DNA of 64,000 bases from Mesorhizobium sp. M2E.F.Ca.ET.219.01.1.1 (GCF_004016445.2 NZ_SADT02000007.1:62001-126000); one strand, 5' to 3'; positions 26,781 through 36,896 are shown, numbered from the stretch's first letter. The notes: a model not told the origin generated them from the letters alone. Program-made: numbers and translations.

Positions 26781-27274
26781 TGCGCATTCCGTTCTTCCAG
26801 CCGCGCCGCAGGGATTATGCGCTGGAACCGCTGACGGTCGCCGACAGCGCCGCTGTCTCGGTGCTGCACCGCGAGGATTTCGTGCGGCCCTGGACCGACG
26901 GCGAGTTTGCGGCACTCCTCGAACAGGACACGGTCTTCGGCTATGCCGCGCGTGAGACGGGACAGGGCTCCAAGCCGCCGGTCGGCTTTGTGCTGGCGCG
27001 GCTCGCGGCCGGCGAGGGCGAGATCCTGACCGTGGCCGTCGCCCGCAGCCATCGCCGCCAGGGCCTTGGCTGGCAATTGATGGACGCGGTGCTGCGCGAG
27101 CTTCATGCGCAACGCGCCGAAGCGCTCTTTCTCGAGGTCGACGAGACCAATGCGCCCGCGATCGGGCTTTACCGCAGGCTTGGCTTTATCCAGGTCGGTC
27201 ATCGCCCGAACTATTACCGCTCGACCGAGCACGGCCCGACCGGCGCGCTTGTCATGCGCCGCGATCTTCGCTAG
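26780..27274 (+). CDS. rimI: Ribosomal protein alanine N-acetyltransferase
   Basis: 164-residue GNAT enzyme. Motif A is ILTVAVARSHRRQGLGWQLMD and the C-terminal part LFLEVDETNAPAIGLYRRLGF is typical of RimI, which acetylates the N-terminus of ribosomal protein S18. The ATG overlaps the tsaB stop by one base. In some rhizobia a Fur-family gene (mur) follows; here a PlsC gene follows directly. Confidence 0.88.
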   Translation: MRIPFFQPRRRDYALEPLTVADSAAVSVLHREDFVRPWTDGEFAALLEQDTVFGYAARETGQGSKPPVGFVLARLAAGEGEILTVAVARSHRRQGLGWQLMDAVLRELHAQRAEALFLEVDETNAPAIGLYRRLGFIQVGHRPNYYRSTEHGPTGALVMRRDLR

Positions 27275-27301
27275 CCAATCCGCGCGGTAGGGCGGGAGCG
27301 A

Positions 27302-28102
27302 ATGATCAAGAAATTACGGATTTTCCTGGCGCTCTTCTATGTCGTCGTCTGTTCACTGGTGCTGGTGCCGCTGCAGATCCTGTCGATGAAGACGGGGCTC
27401 TGGCCCGAAACGTTCATCCTGAAGATCTGGCACGGCATGATCCTGCGGGCGCTGGGCATGCGGGTGCATGTGAAGGGCGCGCTGGCCAAAGACCGCCCTC
27501 TGCTGGTGGCTGCCAACCACATTTCCTGGACCGACATCATGGTGCTCGGCTCCTTCGTCGATGTGAAGTTCATCGCCAGGGCCGACATGGAGGGCTGGCC
27601 GCTGATCGGCATGCTGTCCAAGCTGCAGCGCACTGTCTTTATCGAGCGCGAGCGCAAGCGCACTTCCGGCGACCAGGCGAGCGAGATCGCCAAAAGGATG
27701 GCGAACGGTGACGCCATGGTGCTGTTCGCCGAAGGTTCGACCGGCGACGGCAACCTTGTGCTGCCGTTCAAGAGCACGCTGTTCGGCGCGGCCTCGATGG
27801 CGATCTCGGAAGGCGCCGCGGAGCAGGTCTTCATCCAGCCCGTGGCGATCGCCTATACGCGCCTGCACGGCATGCCGATGGGGCGACGCCACCGGCCGAT
27901 GACCGCCTGGATCGGCGATCAGGACCTGATGCCGCATCTGAAAACCCTGCTTGCCGAAGGCGCGATCGATGCCGAGGTGCATTTCGGCCAGCCGGTGCCG
28001 TTCTCCAAGGGCTCGAACCGCAAGGAAACGGCAAGGCTGATGGAAGCCAAGGTGCGCGAGATGATGCAGGCCATCCTCGCCGACCCGGCCAAAAGCCGGT
28101 GA
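27302..28102 (+). CDS. plsC: 1-acyl-sn-glycerol-3-phosphate acyltransferase
   Basis: 266 residues. An N-terminal membrane segment (FLALFYVVVCSLVLVPLQI) precedes the acyltransferase motif NHISWTD (NHxxxxD) and the substrate motif FAEGSTGDG, a variant of EGTR. It adds the second acyl chain to lysophosphatidate in the inner membrane. Some rhizobial paralogues act on ornithine lipids (OlsA), which cannot be excluded. It lies between rimI and miaB. Confidence 0.85.
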   Translation: MIKKLRIFLALFYVVVCSLVLVPLQILSMKTGLWPETFILKIWHGMILRALGMRVHVKGALAKDRPLLVAANHISWTDIMVLGSFVDVKFIARADMEGWPLIGMLSKLQRTVFIERERKRTSGDQASEIAKRMANGDAMVLFAEGSTGDGNLVLPFKSTLFGAASMAISEGAAEQVFIQPVAIAYTRLHGMPMGRRHRPMTAWIGDQDLMPHLKTLLAEGAIDAEVHFGQPVPFSKGSNRKETARLMEAKVREMMQAILADPAKSR

Positions 28103-28175
28103 GTCCGGGGTTGCGCGGCGCGCCTCGGGCAGAATCGTCTGTTTTTTGTCACGGAAAGGCGGTAGAAGCCGCCCA

Positions 28176-29585
<1,410 letters not shown>

Positions 29586-29612
29586 CGGGCCTCGGCAGAT
29601 GAGGAGAGACGG

Positions 29613-30662
29613 TTGAGCGCTGCCGAACTGAAGAATCCGCCCCAGAACCAGGCGTCCGGGGCTTCCGACATGGCGCACATCGTACTGACCTTCGACAACA
29701 ACAAGCTTGCCAGCGCCCTTTATGGTCAGTTCGACGAGAACCTGGCGCGGCTCGAGCAGAAGCTCGGCGTGGATATCCGCTCGCGCGGCAACCAGCTTGC
29801 GATCAAGGGCTCGGCTTCGGCCGCCGAACAGGCGCGCCGAGCGCTGGATACGCTCTACGGCATCCTGCAGAAGGGCGTCGACATCGGCCAGTCGGATGTC
29901 GATGGCGCCGTGCGCATGGCGATCGCCGCCGACGACCAGCTGACGCTGCCCACCATGGAGCGCAAGGGCAAGGTGTCGGCCGCTCAGATCTCGACACGCA
30001 AGAAGACGATCTACGCCCGTTCGCTGACGCAGGACGCCTATATGCGGGCGCTGGAGCGCTCGGAGATGGTCTTCGGCATTGGCCCCGCCGGTACCGGCAA
30101 GACCTATCTGGCGGTGGCGCATGCGGCGATGCTCTTGGAGCGCGGCATGGTCGAGCGCATCGTGCTGTCGCGCCCGGCCGTCGAGGCCGGCGAGCGGCTG
30201 GGCTTCCTGCCCGGCGACATGAAGGAGAAGGTGGATCCTTATCTGCGGCCGCTTTACGACGCGCTTTACGACATGATGCCCGCCGACAAGGTCGAGCGGG
30301 CGATCGCGGCCGAAGTCATCGAGATCGCGCCTCTGGCCTTCATGCGCGGCCGCACGCTGGCGCATGCGGCGGTGATCCTCGACGAAGCGCAGAACACCAC
30401 GCAGATGCAGATGAAGATGTTCTTGACCCGTCTCGGCGAGAACTCGCGCATGATCGTCACCGGCGATCCGACCCAGATCGACCTGCCGCCCAACACCAAG
30501 TCGGGCCTGGTCGAGGCGCTGCGCATCCTCGACGGCGTGCCCGGCATCGTCACCGTCCGCTTCAACGAAGGCGACGTGGTGCGCCACCCGCTGGTCGCCG
30601 AGATCGTCAAGGCCTATGACCGCGACGGCAAGCTGGCGCGGGGCCTGGGCGCCGAAAGCTGA
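29613..30662 (+). CDS. phoH: PhoH-family ATPase (YbeZ)
   Basis: 349 residues. Walker A GPAGTGKTYLA and Walker B AVILDEAQNTT, with the PhoH-specific VLSRPAVEAGERLGFLPGD and VTGDPTQIDLP. YbeZ-type PhoH works with YbeY in ribosome/RNA quality control; the ybeY gene follows 12 bp on. The best start is TTG 29613, supported by GAGGAGAGAC; the first in-frame ATG (29670) would remove part of the N-terminal KH-like region. Confidence 0.93.
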   Translation: MSAAELKNPPQNQASGASDMAHIVLTFDNNKLASALYGQFDENLARLEQKLGVDIRSRGNQLAIKGSASAAEQARRALDTLYGILQKGVDIGQSDVDGAVRMAIAADDQLTLPTMERKGKVSAAQISTRKKTIYARSLTQDAYMRALERSEMVFGIGPAGTGKTYLAVAHAAMLLERGMVERIVLSRPAVEAGERLGFLPGDMKEKVDPYLRPLYDALYDMMPADKVERAIAAEVIEIAPLAFMRGRTLAHAAVILDEAQNTTQMQMKMFLTRLGENSRMIVTGDPTQIDLPPNTKSGLVEALRILDGVPGIVTVRFNEGDVVRHPLVAEIVKAYDRDGKLARGLGAES

Positions 30663-30674
30663 TCAAAAGGCTAT

Positions 30675-31172
30675 ATGGCTGACAATCCAGCATCCAGCGG
30701 CGAGACGCCGGTCGATATCGATATTTTCGTCGAGGCCGGCGATTGGCCTGCCGAAGCCGAACTGACGCGCTTGGTCGATCGCGCCGTTGCGGCCGCCTTT
30801 GCCGAAACCGGGGCGACCGGCGTCTCCGAGCTCAGCTTCGTTTTTTCCGACGATGCCCACATCCAGACGCTCAACGCCGAATGGCGCGGCAAGGACAAGC
30901 CCACCAACGTCTTGTCTTTTCCGGCTTTTCCGTTTCCGAAAGGCGGCAAGCTGCCGCCGATGCTGGGCGACATCGTGCTGGCTTCCGAGACGGTGGCGAG
31001 CGAGGCCGCACTGGAAGACAAGCCGCTTGAGAACCATATCACCCATCTCGTTATCCATGGCCTGCTGCACTTGCTGGGTCATGATCACGAGACCGACGCC
31101 GAGGCAGAGGAGATGGAAGCGATCGAGCGCGCCGCGCTTGCGAGGCTTGCCATTCCCGATCCCTACGCGTAA
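30675..31172 (+). CDS. ybeY: Endoribonuclease YbeY (rRNA maturation)
   Basis: 165 residues with the zinc-site motif HLVIHGLLHLLGHDHE (HxxxHxxxxxH) near the C-terminus, and TNVLSFPAF preceding it. YbeY matures the 16S rRNA 3' end and takes part in 70S quality control. Between phoH and tlyC as in most proteobacteria. Confidence 0.95.
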   Translation: MADNPASSGETPVDIDIFVEAGDWPAEAELTRLVDRAVAAAFAETGATGVSELSFVFSDDAHIQTLNAEWRGKDKPTNVLSFPAFPFPKGGKLPPMLGDIVLASETVASEAALEDKPLENHITHLVIHGLLHLLGHDHETDAEAEEMEAIERAALARLAIPDPYA

Positions 31173-31193
31173 CAAAAAAGCTCAATTGACCTG

Positions 31194-32276
31194 ATGGCGA
31201 TGAACGATACACCAGAAACTGCCGCCCGCCCGGACGCCGGCAGTGCTGCCAAGCCTTCCGAAAAGACGGAAGAGGGCTCGAGTCCGAGTATTCCCACCGG
31301 CAGCGCGGCCGCTGAGCCGACGCATGCCGGTCCTTCCCTCTTCGACCGCGTGCTCGGCCTGTTCCGGCACCGCAACGGCACCAGCCTGCGCGAGGAGATC
31401 GCCGGCGCGCTCGCCGAAACGACGACCGATGCGGAATCCTTCTCGCCCGGCGAACGCGCCATGCTCAACAACATCCTGCGCCTGCGCGAGGTGCGGGTCG
31501 AGGACGTCATGGTGCCGCGCGCCGATATCGAGGCGGTCGAGATCAACACCACGCTTGGCGACCTGCTCGGCCTTTTCGAGCAATCCGGCCATTCGCGCAT
31601 GCCGGTCTATTCCGAGACGTTGGACGATCCGCGCGGCATGGTCCACATCCGCGATGTGCTCGCGCACATCACCAAGGTCGCCCGCGTCAAGAAGGGCCGC
31701 ACCAGGGCGAAGGCGCCGGTGACGACGGCGCTCGACCTTGCGCAGGTCGATCTCGCGCGCACCATCGGCGATCTCAATCTGATCCGCCAGGTGCTGTTCG
31801 TGCCACCCTCGATGCTGGCCTCCGACCTCATGGGCCGCATGCAGACGACGCGCACGCAGATGGCCTTAGTCATCGACGAATATGGCGGCACCGACGGCCT
31901 CGCCTCGCTGGAAGACATCGTCGAGATGGTGGTCGGCGACATCGAGGACGAGCATGACGACGACGAGCCGATGATCACGCAGACCGGCGACGGCGTCTTT
32001 GTCGTCGACGGCAAAGCCGAGATCGACGAGGTCGCCAAGATGATCGGCGAGGATTTCGCCGCCGGCGAGCATGGCGAATATGTCGACACCATTGGCGGCA
32101 TGATCTTCAACACGCTCGGCCGGGTCCCGGCCAGGGGCGAAGTCGTGCAAGCCATTCCCGGCTTCGAGTTCCACGTGCTCGACGCCGACCCGCGCCGCGT
32201 CAAGCGCGTGCGCATCGTGCAGAGCCCGAAGGGCGAGCGGCAGCGCCGCCGCGCCGCACGCACCGAACAGGCCTGA
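31194..32276 (+). CDS. tlyC: Hemolysin/CorC-family CBS-domain protein (YbeX)
   Basis: 360 residues. An acidic, flexible N-terminus (about 45 residues) is followed by two CBS domains (VEDVMVPRADIEAVEIN and DLNLIRQVLFVPPSM) and a CorC_HlyC domain (DEYGGTDGLASLEDIVE, then ARGEVVQAIPGFEFHVLDAD). No membrane span, so it is cytosolic, like E. coli CorC/YbeX. This family is linked to magnesium/cobalt efflux and ribosome metabolism. The name tlyC follows common rhizobial usage. Confidence 0.88.
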   Translation: MAMNDTPETAARPDAGSAAKPSEKTEEGSSPSIPTGSAAAEPTHAGPSLFDRVLGLFRHRNGTSLREEIAGALAETTTDAESFSPGERAMLNNILRLREVRVEDVMVPRADIEAVEINTTLGDLLGLFEQSGHSRMPVYSETLDDPRGMVHIRDVLAHITKVARVKKGRTRAKAPVTTALDLAQVDLARTIGDLNLIRQVLFVPPSMLASDLMGRMQTTRTQMALVIDEYGGTDGLASLEDIVEMVVGDIEDEHDDDEPMITQTGDGVFVVDGKAEIDEVAKMIGEDFAAGEHGEYVDTIGGMIFNTLGRVPARGEVVQAIPGFEFHVLDADPRRVKRVRIVQSPKGERQRRRAARTEQA

Positions 32277-32395
32277 CGTCATCCGGCATGCGCTATTGCG
32301 CGACGTTGAATCAGGTCGCGCTTATCCGGGTTTGGATCGGGCACCGCAGCCTGTTAAACCTCTAGCTCCCTGATTCGCGCGACTTGGGAAGCTGG

Positions 32396-33982
32396 ATGCA
32401 GCGCTTTGCCGGCCGGATAATTCTGCTGTGGGGGTGGCGGCGGGCGCTGGTGGCCTTTGCCGCCGGAGCGCTGGCGGTGCTTGCCCAGGCGCCTTACGAT
32501 TTCTTCGCCGTCTGCTTCGTCTCGTTCCCGGTTCTGGTCTGGCTGCTCGACGGCGCCACCGGCGAGGCTTCCGATGGCTGGTTCCGGCGCCTGAGGCCGG
32601 CTTTCGCCACCGGCTGGTGGTTCGGCTTCGGTTACTTCCTCGCCGGCCTCTGGTGGATCGGCCAGGCATTGCTGGTCGAGGCCGACAATTTCGCCTGGGC
32701 CTTGCCCTTCGCCGTTGTCGGCATCCCCTTCGCGCTCGCCTTCTTCTATGGCTTCGCCGCCGTGGTAGCGCGGCTGTTCTGGAGCAGCGACATCGGCCGC
32801 GTCGCCGCGCTTGCCTTCGGCTTCGGCCTCGCCGAATGGCTGCGCGATTTCCTCTTCACCGGCTTTCCCTGGAACGCCGTCGGCTATGCGGCGATGCCGG
32901 TGCCGCTGCTGATGCAGAGCGTGTCGGTGACCGGCATGATCGGCATGAACGCGCTCGCGGTCTTCGTGTTTTCGCTGCCCGCGCTGGTCGCGGCGCGCCG
33001 GCATCTGAGGCTGGGCCTTGCCCTGTTCGTCATCCTCGTCGCCGGCCATGTCGGCTTCGGCTATGCCAGGCTCGCGGCCCCGGTCGAGCCGGCCCGCTCG
33101 ATCGACGTTCGCATCGTCCAGCCGTCGGTCGATCTCAGCGAAAAGTGGGACGCCTCGGTGCGCGACCGCATCTTCGCGACTTTGCTGGGGATATCGGGGA
33201 AAGCGCCGGAAGAGGGCCATGCCAAGCCGCAGCTCATCCTGTGGCCGGAAACATCGGTGCCCTTCCTGTTCACCGAGCGTCCGGACGCGCTCACGGCTCT
33301 GGGCGACATGCTGGCCGACGGCCAGATGCTGATTGCCGGGGTCGTGCGCGAGGAAAGCGGATCGGCGAATGCCGGCAGCCGCTATTACAATTCCGTGGTG
33401 GCGATCAACGACAAGGGCGAGATCGTCGACGCCGTCGACAAGGTGCATCTGGTGCCCTTCGGCGAATACCTGCCCTTCGCCGATCTTTTCGAACGCTTCG
33501 GCATAGGCCAGCTCGTTGCCGGACCGATGAATTTCGCCGCCGGCAACGAGCGGCATCCGATCAGTCTGCCGGGCGGCCTGCGCGCCGCGCCATTCATCTG
33601 CTACGAGGTGATTTTTCCCGATCTCGTCGCGGCCGACTCTGCGTCATCTGACGTGATCGTGAACGTCACCAACGACGCCTGGTTTGGCGACACACCAGGC
33701 CCGTATCAGCACTTCAGGCAGGCCCAGATTCGCGCGGTGGAGAACGGATTGCCGCTGTTGCGCGCGGCCAACAACGGCATCTCCGCGGTCGTCGATTCGC
33801 GCGGGCGCATCATCGATGCGCTTGCAGTCAACGCGCGCGGCGCCATCGACGCGCATGTACCGGTCTCCGGGCGCGCCCTTCTGCCTCCCGAACAGCGGCG
33901 AATTAACGGATTGCTGATCATGTTGCTGTTTGCGCTGGCGGCCTTCACATTGAATGTAAGGCAGCGGCTACGGGTGAATTGA
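32396..33982 (+). CDS. lnt: Apolipoprotein N-acyltransferase
   Basis: 528 residues from ATG 32396 (a TTG at 32384 is in frame). About six membrane segments lead to a carbon-nitrogen hydrolase domain with Glu in LILWPETSVPF, Lys in DKVHLVPFGEYLPF and Cys in PFICYEVIFPD, the E-K-C triad. It adds the third acyl chain to lipoproteins at the periplasmic face. In Sinorhizobium this gene is the acid-tolerance gene actA. Lipoproteins in this window (the hydrolase and both adaptors) would be substrates. Confidence 0.93.
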   Translation: MQRFAGRIILLWGWRRALVAFAAGALAVLAQAPYDFFAVCFVSFPVLVWLLDGATGEASDGWFRRLRPAFATGWWFGFGYFLAGLWWIGQALLVEADNFAWALPFAVVGIPFALAFFYGFAAVVARLFWSSDIGRVAALAFGFGLAEWLRDFLFTGFPWNAVGYAAMPVPLLMQSVSVTGMIGMNALAVFVFSLPALVAARRHLRLGLALFVILVAGHVGFGYARLAAPVEPARSIDVRIVQPSVDLSEKWDASVRDRIFATLLGISGKAPEEGHAKPQLILWPETSVPFLFTERPDALTALGDMLADGQMLIAGVVREESGSANAGSRYYNSVVAINDKGEIVDAVDKVHLVPFGEYLPFADLFERFGIGQLVAGPMNFAAGNERHPISLPGGLRAAPFICYEVIFPDLVAADSASSDVIVNVTNDAWFGDTPGPYQHFRQAQIRAVENGLPLLRAANNGISAVVDSRGRIIDALAVNARGAIDAHVPVSGRALLPPEQRRINGLLIMLLFALAAFTLNVRQRLRVN

Positions 33983-34122
33983 CAGTCGGCACATTAGAAA
34001 CTCATACTGTAACGCCTAAAATTTTCTCGAAGTCGGTTGGAGGGTTCTGTTGGGGCAGGTGGCTCCGGCTTCATATGGGCGGAACAAAATAGAAAAAGCC
34101 GGAAAAATTCGGCGAGGAAAAA

Positions 34123-34545
34123 ATGACAGAAGAGAACAAGAAGAAGCCGAATCCGATCGACATTCATGTCGGGAGTCGCATTCGGCTGCGCCGCAATATG
34201 CTTGGAATGAGCCAGGAAAAGCTGGGTGAAAATCTCGGCATCACCTTTCAGCAGATCCAGAAGTATGAAAAGGGCACGAACAGGGTTGGCGCCAGCCGTC
34301 TGCAGGCGATCGCCTCCATCCTGAGCGTTCCTGTCGCCTTCTTTTTCGAGGACGCCCCGGGCGAGGAGACCGGCGGCGGCAACCGGGGATTTGCCGAAGA
34401 CTCCTCGATGGCCTTCGCCATCGAATTCTGTGGCAGTCCCGAAGGGCTTCAGCTCAACCGAGCTTTCGTCAAGATCGGCGACGTCAAGGTGCGCCGCCGG
34501 ATCATCGATCTAGTGAAGGCGCTCTCCGCCGAAGACGCCGATTGA
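34123..34545 (+). CDS. praR: XRE-family HTH regulator, PraR/PhrR type
   Basis: 140 residues. The helix-turn-helix covers RLRRNMLGMSQEKLGENLGI to FQQIQKYEKGTNRVG, followed by VPVAFFFEDAPGEE and a C-terminal helix (KVRRRIIDLVKALS). Between lnt and metK this is the position of phrR (Sinorhizobium) and praR (Rhizobium, Azorhizobium), regulators of acid response, biofilm and quorum sensing. AGGAAAAA precedes ATG 34123. The 140-bp gap to lnt probably carries its own promoter. The gene symbol is by synteny and family likeness. Confidence 0.85.
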   Translation: MTEENKKKPNPIDIHVGSRIRLRRNMLGMSQEKLGENLGITFQQIQKYEKGTNRVGASRLQAIASILSVPVAFFFEDAPGEETGGGNRGFAEDSSMAFAIEFCGSPEGLQLNRAFVKIGDVKVRRRIIDLVKALSAEDAD

Positions 34546-34628
34546 TTTTTACCTATGCCGCCGGCAGCGCCCTGCCGCCGGTGGCATAGCCGGCCTCGCC
34601 TACATTCATGCCAGATCCGTCGCCCCGC

Positions 34629-34696
34629 TTGACGAGCGGCGCCCGGCACCGCTAACACGTGGCGCGCCAAAAATCGGCAACCTGCCGATTTTTTTT
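34629..34696 (+). promoter_or_regulatory. metK promoter candidate plus leader terminator hairpin
   Basis: TTGACG (34629-34634) and CTAACA (34652-34657) are 17 bases apart. Just after the expected start a perfect 11-bp stem AAAAATCGGCA/TGCCGATTTTT (34669-34679 and 34683-34693, loop ACC) runs into eight T residues ending at 34696. The metK GTG is only 15 bases further and its ribosome-binding site GAGAGGGG follows the T-run at once. It may end the praR transcript, but metK transcription must also pass it, so attenuation is possible. Confidence 0.6.
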
Positions 34697-34711
34697 CGAG
34701 AGGGGACACCC

Positions 34712-35977
34712 GTGACGCGGCAGAATTATCTCTTCACCTCGGAATCCGTCTCCGAGGGTCATCCCGACAAAGTTTGTGACCGCATCTCCGACGAAATCGT
34801 CGATCTGGTCTATCGCGAAGCCAAGAAGACAGGCATGGATCCGTGGAAGGTTCGCGTCGCCTGCGAAACGCTGGCCACCACCAACCGCGTCGTCATCGCC
34901 GGCGAAGTCCGCGTCCCCGACACACTCTTGAAGAAGGACAAGGCGGGCAACGTCCTCAAGGATGCGTCCGGCCATCCCGTGGTCAATCCGACCAAGTTCA
35001 AGTCGGTTGCCCGCAAGGCGATCCGCGAGATCGGCTACGAGCAGTCCGGCTTCCACTGGAAGACCGCCAAGATCGACGTGCTGCTGCACGGCCAATCCCC
35101 CGATATCGGCCAGGGCGTCGACAATGCCGCCGACCGCCAGGGCGAGGAAGGTGCCGGCGACCAGGGCATCATGTTCGGTTACGCCTGCCGCGAGACGCCC
35201 GACCTGATGCCGGCGCCGATCTATTACAGCCACAAGATTCTCGAACTGCTTGCCGCCGCGCGCCATGAAGGCAATGGCGAGGCCGGCAAGCTCGGCCCGG
35301 ACGCCAAGAGCCAGGTCACCGTGCGCTATGCCGACGGCAAGGCGGCGGAAGTCACGCAGATCGTGCTCTCCACCCAGCATCTCGATGCCAGCTGGGACTC
35401 CAAGAAGGTCCGCAAGGTCGTCGAGCCCTACATCCGCGAGGCGCTTGGCGAGCTGAAGATCGCCGAGGACTGCAACTGGTACATCAACCCGACCGGCAAG
35501 TTCGTCATCGGCGGGCCTGACGGCGATGCCGGCCTCACCGGCCGCAAGATCATCGTCGACACCTATGGCGGCGCGGCACCGCACGGCGGCGGCGCCTTCT
35601 CGGGCAAGGACACCACCAAGGTCGACCGTTCGGCCGCCTATGCGGCGCGCTACCTTGCCAAGAACGTGGTGGCGGCCAAGCTCGCCGACCGCTGCACGAT
35701 CCAGCTCTCCTACGCCATCGGCGTCGCCCAGCCGCTATCGGTCTATGTCGACCTGCACGGCACTGGCAAGGTTGACGAATCGAAGCTTGAAGAGGCGCTG
35801 CGCAAGGTGATGGACCTGTCGCCGTCGGGCATCCGCCGTCACCTGGACCTCAACAAGCCGATCTACGCAAAAACCTCGTCCTACGGCCATTTTGGCCGCA
35901 AGGCCGGTCGCGACGGTTCCTTCTCCTGGGAGAAGACCGATCTCGCCAAGGCGCTCAAGGACGCCGTCGCCGCCTGA
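34712..35977 (+). CDS. metK: S-adenosylmethionine synthase
   Basis: 421 residues from GTG 34712. N-terminal SESVSEGHPDKVCDRISDEI, then GEQSPDIGQGV-like HGQSPDIGQGVD, and DTYGGAAPHGGGAFSGKDTTKVDRS identify MetK. It makes SAM from methionine and ATP; SAM is used by several enzymes encoded nearby (TrmB, MiaB, RsmC-like). It is longer than E. coli MetK (384) by insertions typical of alphaproteobacteria. Its stop codon overlaps the probable trmB start. Confidence 0.96.
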   Translation: MTRQNYLFTSESVSEGHPDKVCDRISDEIVDLVYREAKKTGMDPWKVRVACETLATTNRVVIAGEVRVPDTLLKKDKAGNVLKDASGHPVVNPTKFKSVARKAIREIGYEQSGFHWKTAKIDVLLHGQSPDIGQGVDNAADRQGEEGAGDQGIMFGYACRETPDLMPAPIYYSHKILELLAAARHEGNGEAGKLGPDAKSQVTVRYADGKAAEVTQIVLSTQHLDASWDSKKVRKVVEPYIREALGELKIAEDCNWYINPTGKFVIGGPDGDAGLTGRKIIVDTYGGAAPHGGGAFSGKDTTKVDRSAAYAARYLAKNVVAAKLADRCTIQLSYAIGVAQPLSVYVDLHGTGKVDESKLEEALRKVMDLSPSGIRRHLDLNKPIYAKTSSYGHFGRKAGRDGSFSWEKTDLAKALKDAVAA

Positions 35978-36684
35978 CGCCAGCGAACGCAAAGGACAGG
36001 CCGAGCCGGGCGACCGAAGGATTCTTCGGCCGCCGGCACGGCAAGACCATACGCCCGCAGCAGGCGATCGCCCTCGAAAGCGGCTTGCGCGAATACCGGC
36101 TCGACCTGACGGCACAAGCGCCGGCGGATTTGAGGACCTTGTTCAAGGCCGAGGTTTCGGCGTTGCAGCTGGAGATCGGCTTTGGCGGCGGCGAGCATCT
36201 CCTGCACCGCGCCAAGGAAGCGCCGGAGACCGGCTTCATCGGCGTCGAGCCCTTCGTCAACGGCATGGCCAAGATGATGACGGCGCTAGCCAAGGCGCCG
36301 CTTGGCAATCTGAGGGTCTATGACGACGATGCCACCCGCCTGCTCGACTGGCTGCCGTCAGGCTCGCTAGACGGCATCGACCTGCTCTATCCCGATCCAT
36401 GGCCGAAGAAGAAGCACTGGAAGCGCCGCTTCGTCGGCGCCGCCAATCTCGGCCGCTTCGCCCGCGTCCTGAAGCCGGGCGGCAGGTTCCGCTTCGCCTC
36501 CGACATCGACAGCTATGTCAACTGGACGCTGCTTGCCTGCCGCGCTCACGGCGCCTTCCAGTGGCAGGCTGGAGAGGCTGCGGATTGGCATCGACCCTAT
36601 GAGGGTTGGCCCGGCACGCGTTACGAGGCCAAGGCGATACGCGAGGGACGGCGGCCGGCTTATCTGACCTTTATCCGGGGATAG
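35974..36684 (+). CDS. trmB: tRNA (guanine-N7-)-methyltransferase, probable CTG start
   Basis: The catalytic part is clear: LEIGFGGGEHLLHRA (SAM site), IGVEPFVNGMAK, and LYPDPWPKKKHWKRRF. It methylates G46 in the tRNA variable loop. The first ATG/GTG/TTG in frame is TTG 36085, which would give 199 residues and drop the conserved N-terminal SRATEGFFGRRHGKTIRPQQ. That motif is encoded upstream in the same frame, and the only likely start before it is CTG 35974, overlapping the metK stop (CTGA), giving 236 residues, the family length. AAGGAC at about 35958 is a possible ribosome-binding site. Confidence 0.85.
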   Translation: MTPANAKDRPSRATEGFFGRRHGKTIRPQQAIALESGLREYRLDLTAQAPADLRTLFKAEVSALQLEIGFGGGEHLLHRAKEAPETGFIGVEPFVNGMAKMMTALAKAPLGNLRVYDDDATRLLDWLPSGSLDGIDLLYPDPWPKKKHWKRRFVGAANLGRFARVLKPGGRFRFASDIDSYVNWTLLACRAHGAFQWQAGEAADWHRPYEGWPGTRYEAKAIREGRRPAYLTFIRG

Positions 36685-36767
36685 GTGGCAGCCGGGGCCT
36701 GTGTATTACATTTAGCCAGCGATGGCCGCGACAATTGTAGGCATCGCCGCAAACCCTGCCTGCAGGC

Positions 36768-36796
36768 TTGAAACACTGGCGGCAATCGTCTATATC
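36768..36796 (+). promoter_or_regulatory. Promoter of the rimP-nusA-infB operon
   Basis: TTGAAA (36768-36773) and TATATC (36791-36796) are separated by exactly 17 bases, close to the alphaproteobacterial sigma-70 pattern. Predicted start of transcription near 36803, 94 bases upstream of rimP. It is the only good promoter seen ahead of this operon. Confidence 0.65.
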
Positions 36797-36823
36797 AGCG
36801 TCAAATTCTTGGTCGGTATGACG

Positions 36824-36855
36824 AAGAGTGGGTCCACCCGGTCCCGCTCTTTTTT
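36824..36855 (+). terminator. Leader hairpin with U-run before rimP (attenuator candidate)
   Basis: AAGAGTGGG (36824-36832) pairs with CCCGCTCTT (36843-36851) with one G-U wobble, extended by two further pairs beyond a mismatch, and runs into six T residues (36850-36855). It lies between the operon promoter and rimP, so it can only act within the operon's own leader. Premature termination in rimP-nusA leaders is known in gammaproteobacteria (the rimP-leader motif); this is a positional analogue. Confidence 0.6.
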
Positions 36856-36896
36856 GTTACCCGCCGGCCGGAACCCAAAAAAGCGACAGGGATCTG

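Noticed and set aside
34546..34711. SAM-type riboswitch before metK
   Set aside because: I could not match the SAM-I, SAM-II or SAM/SAH conserved bases; only a simple terminator hairpin is supported.
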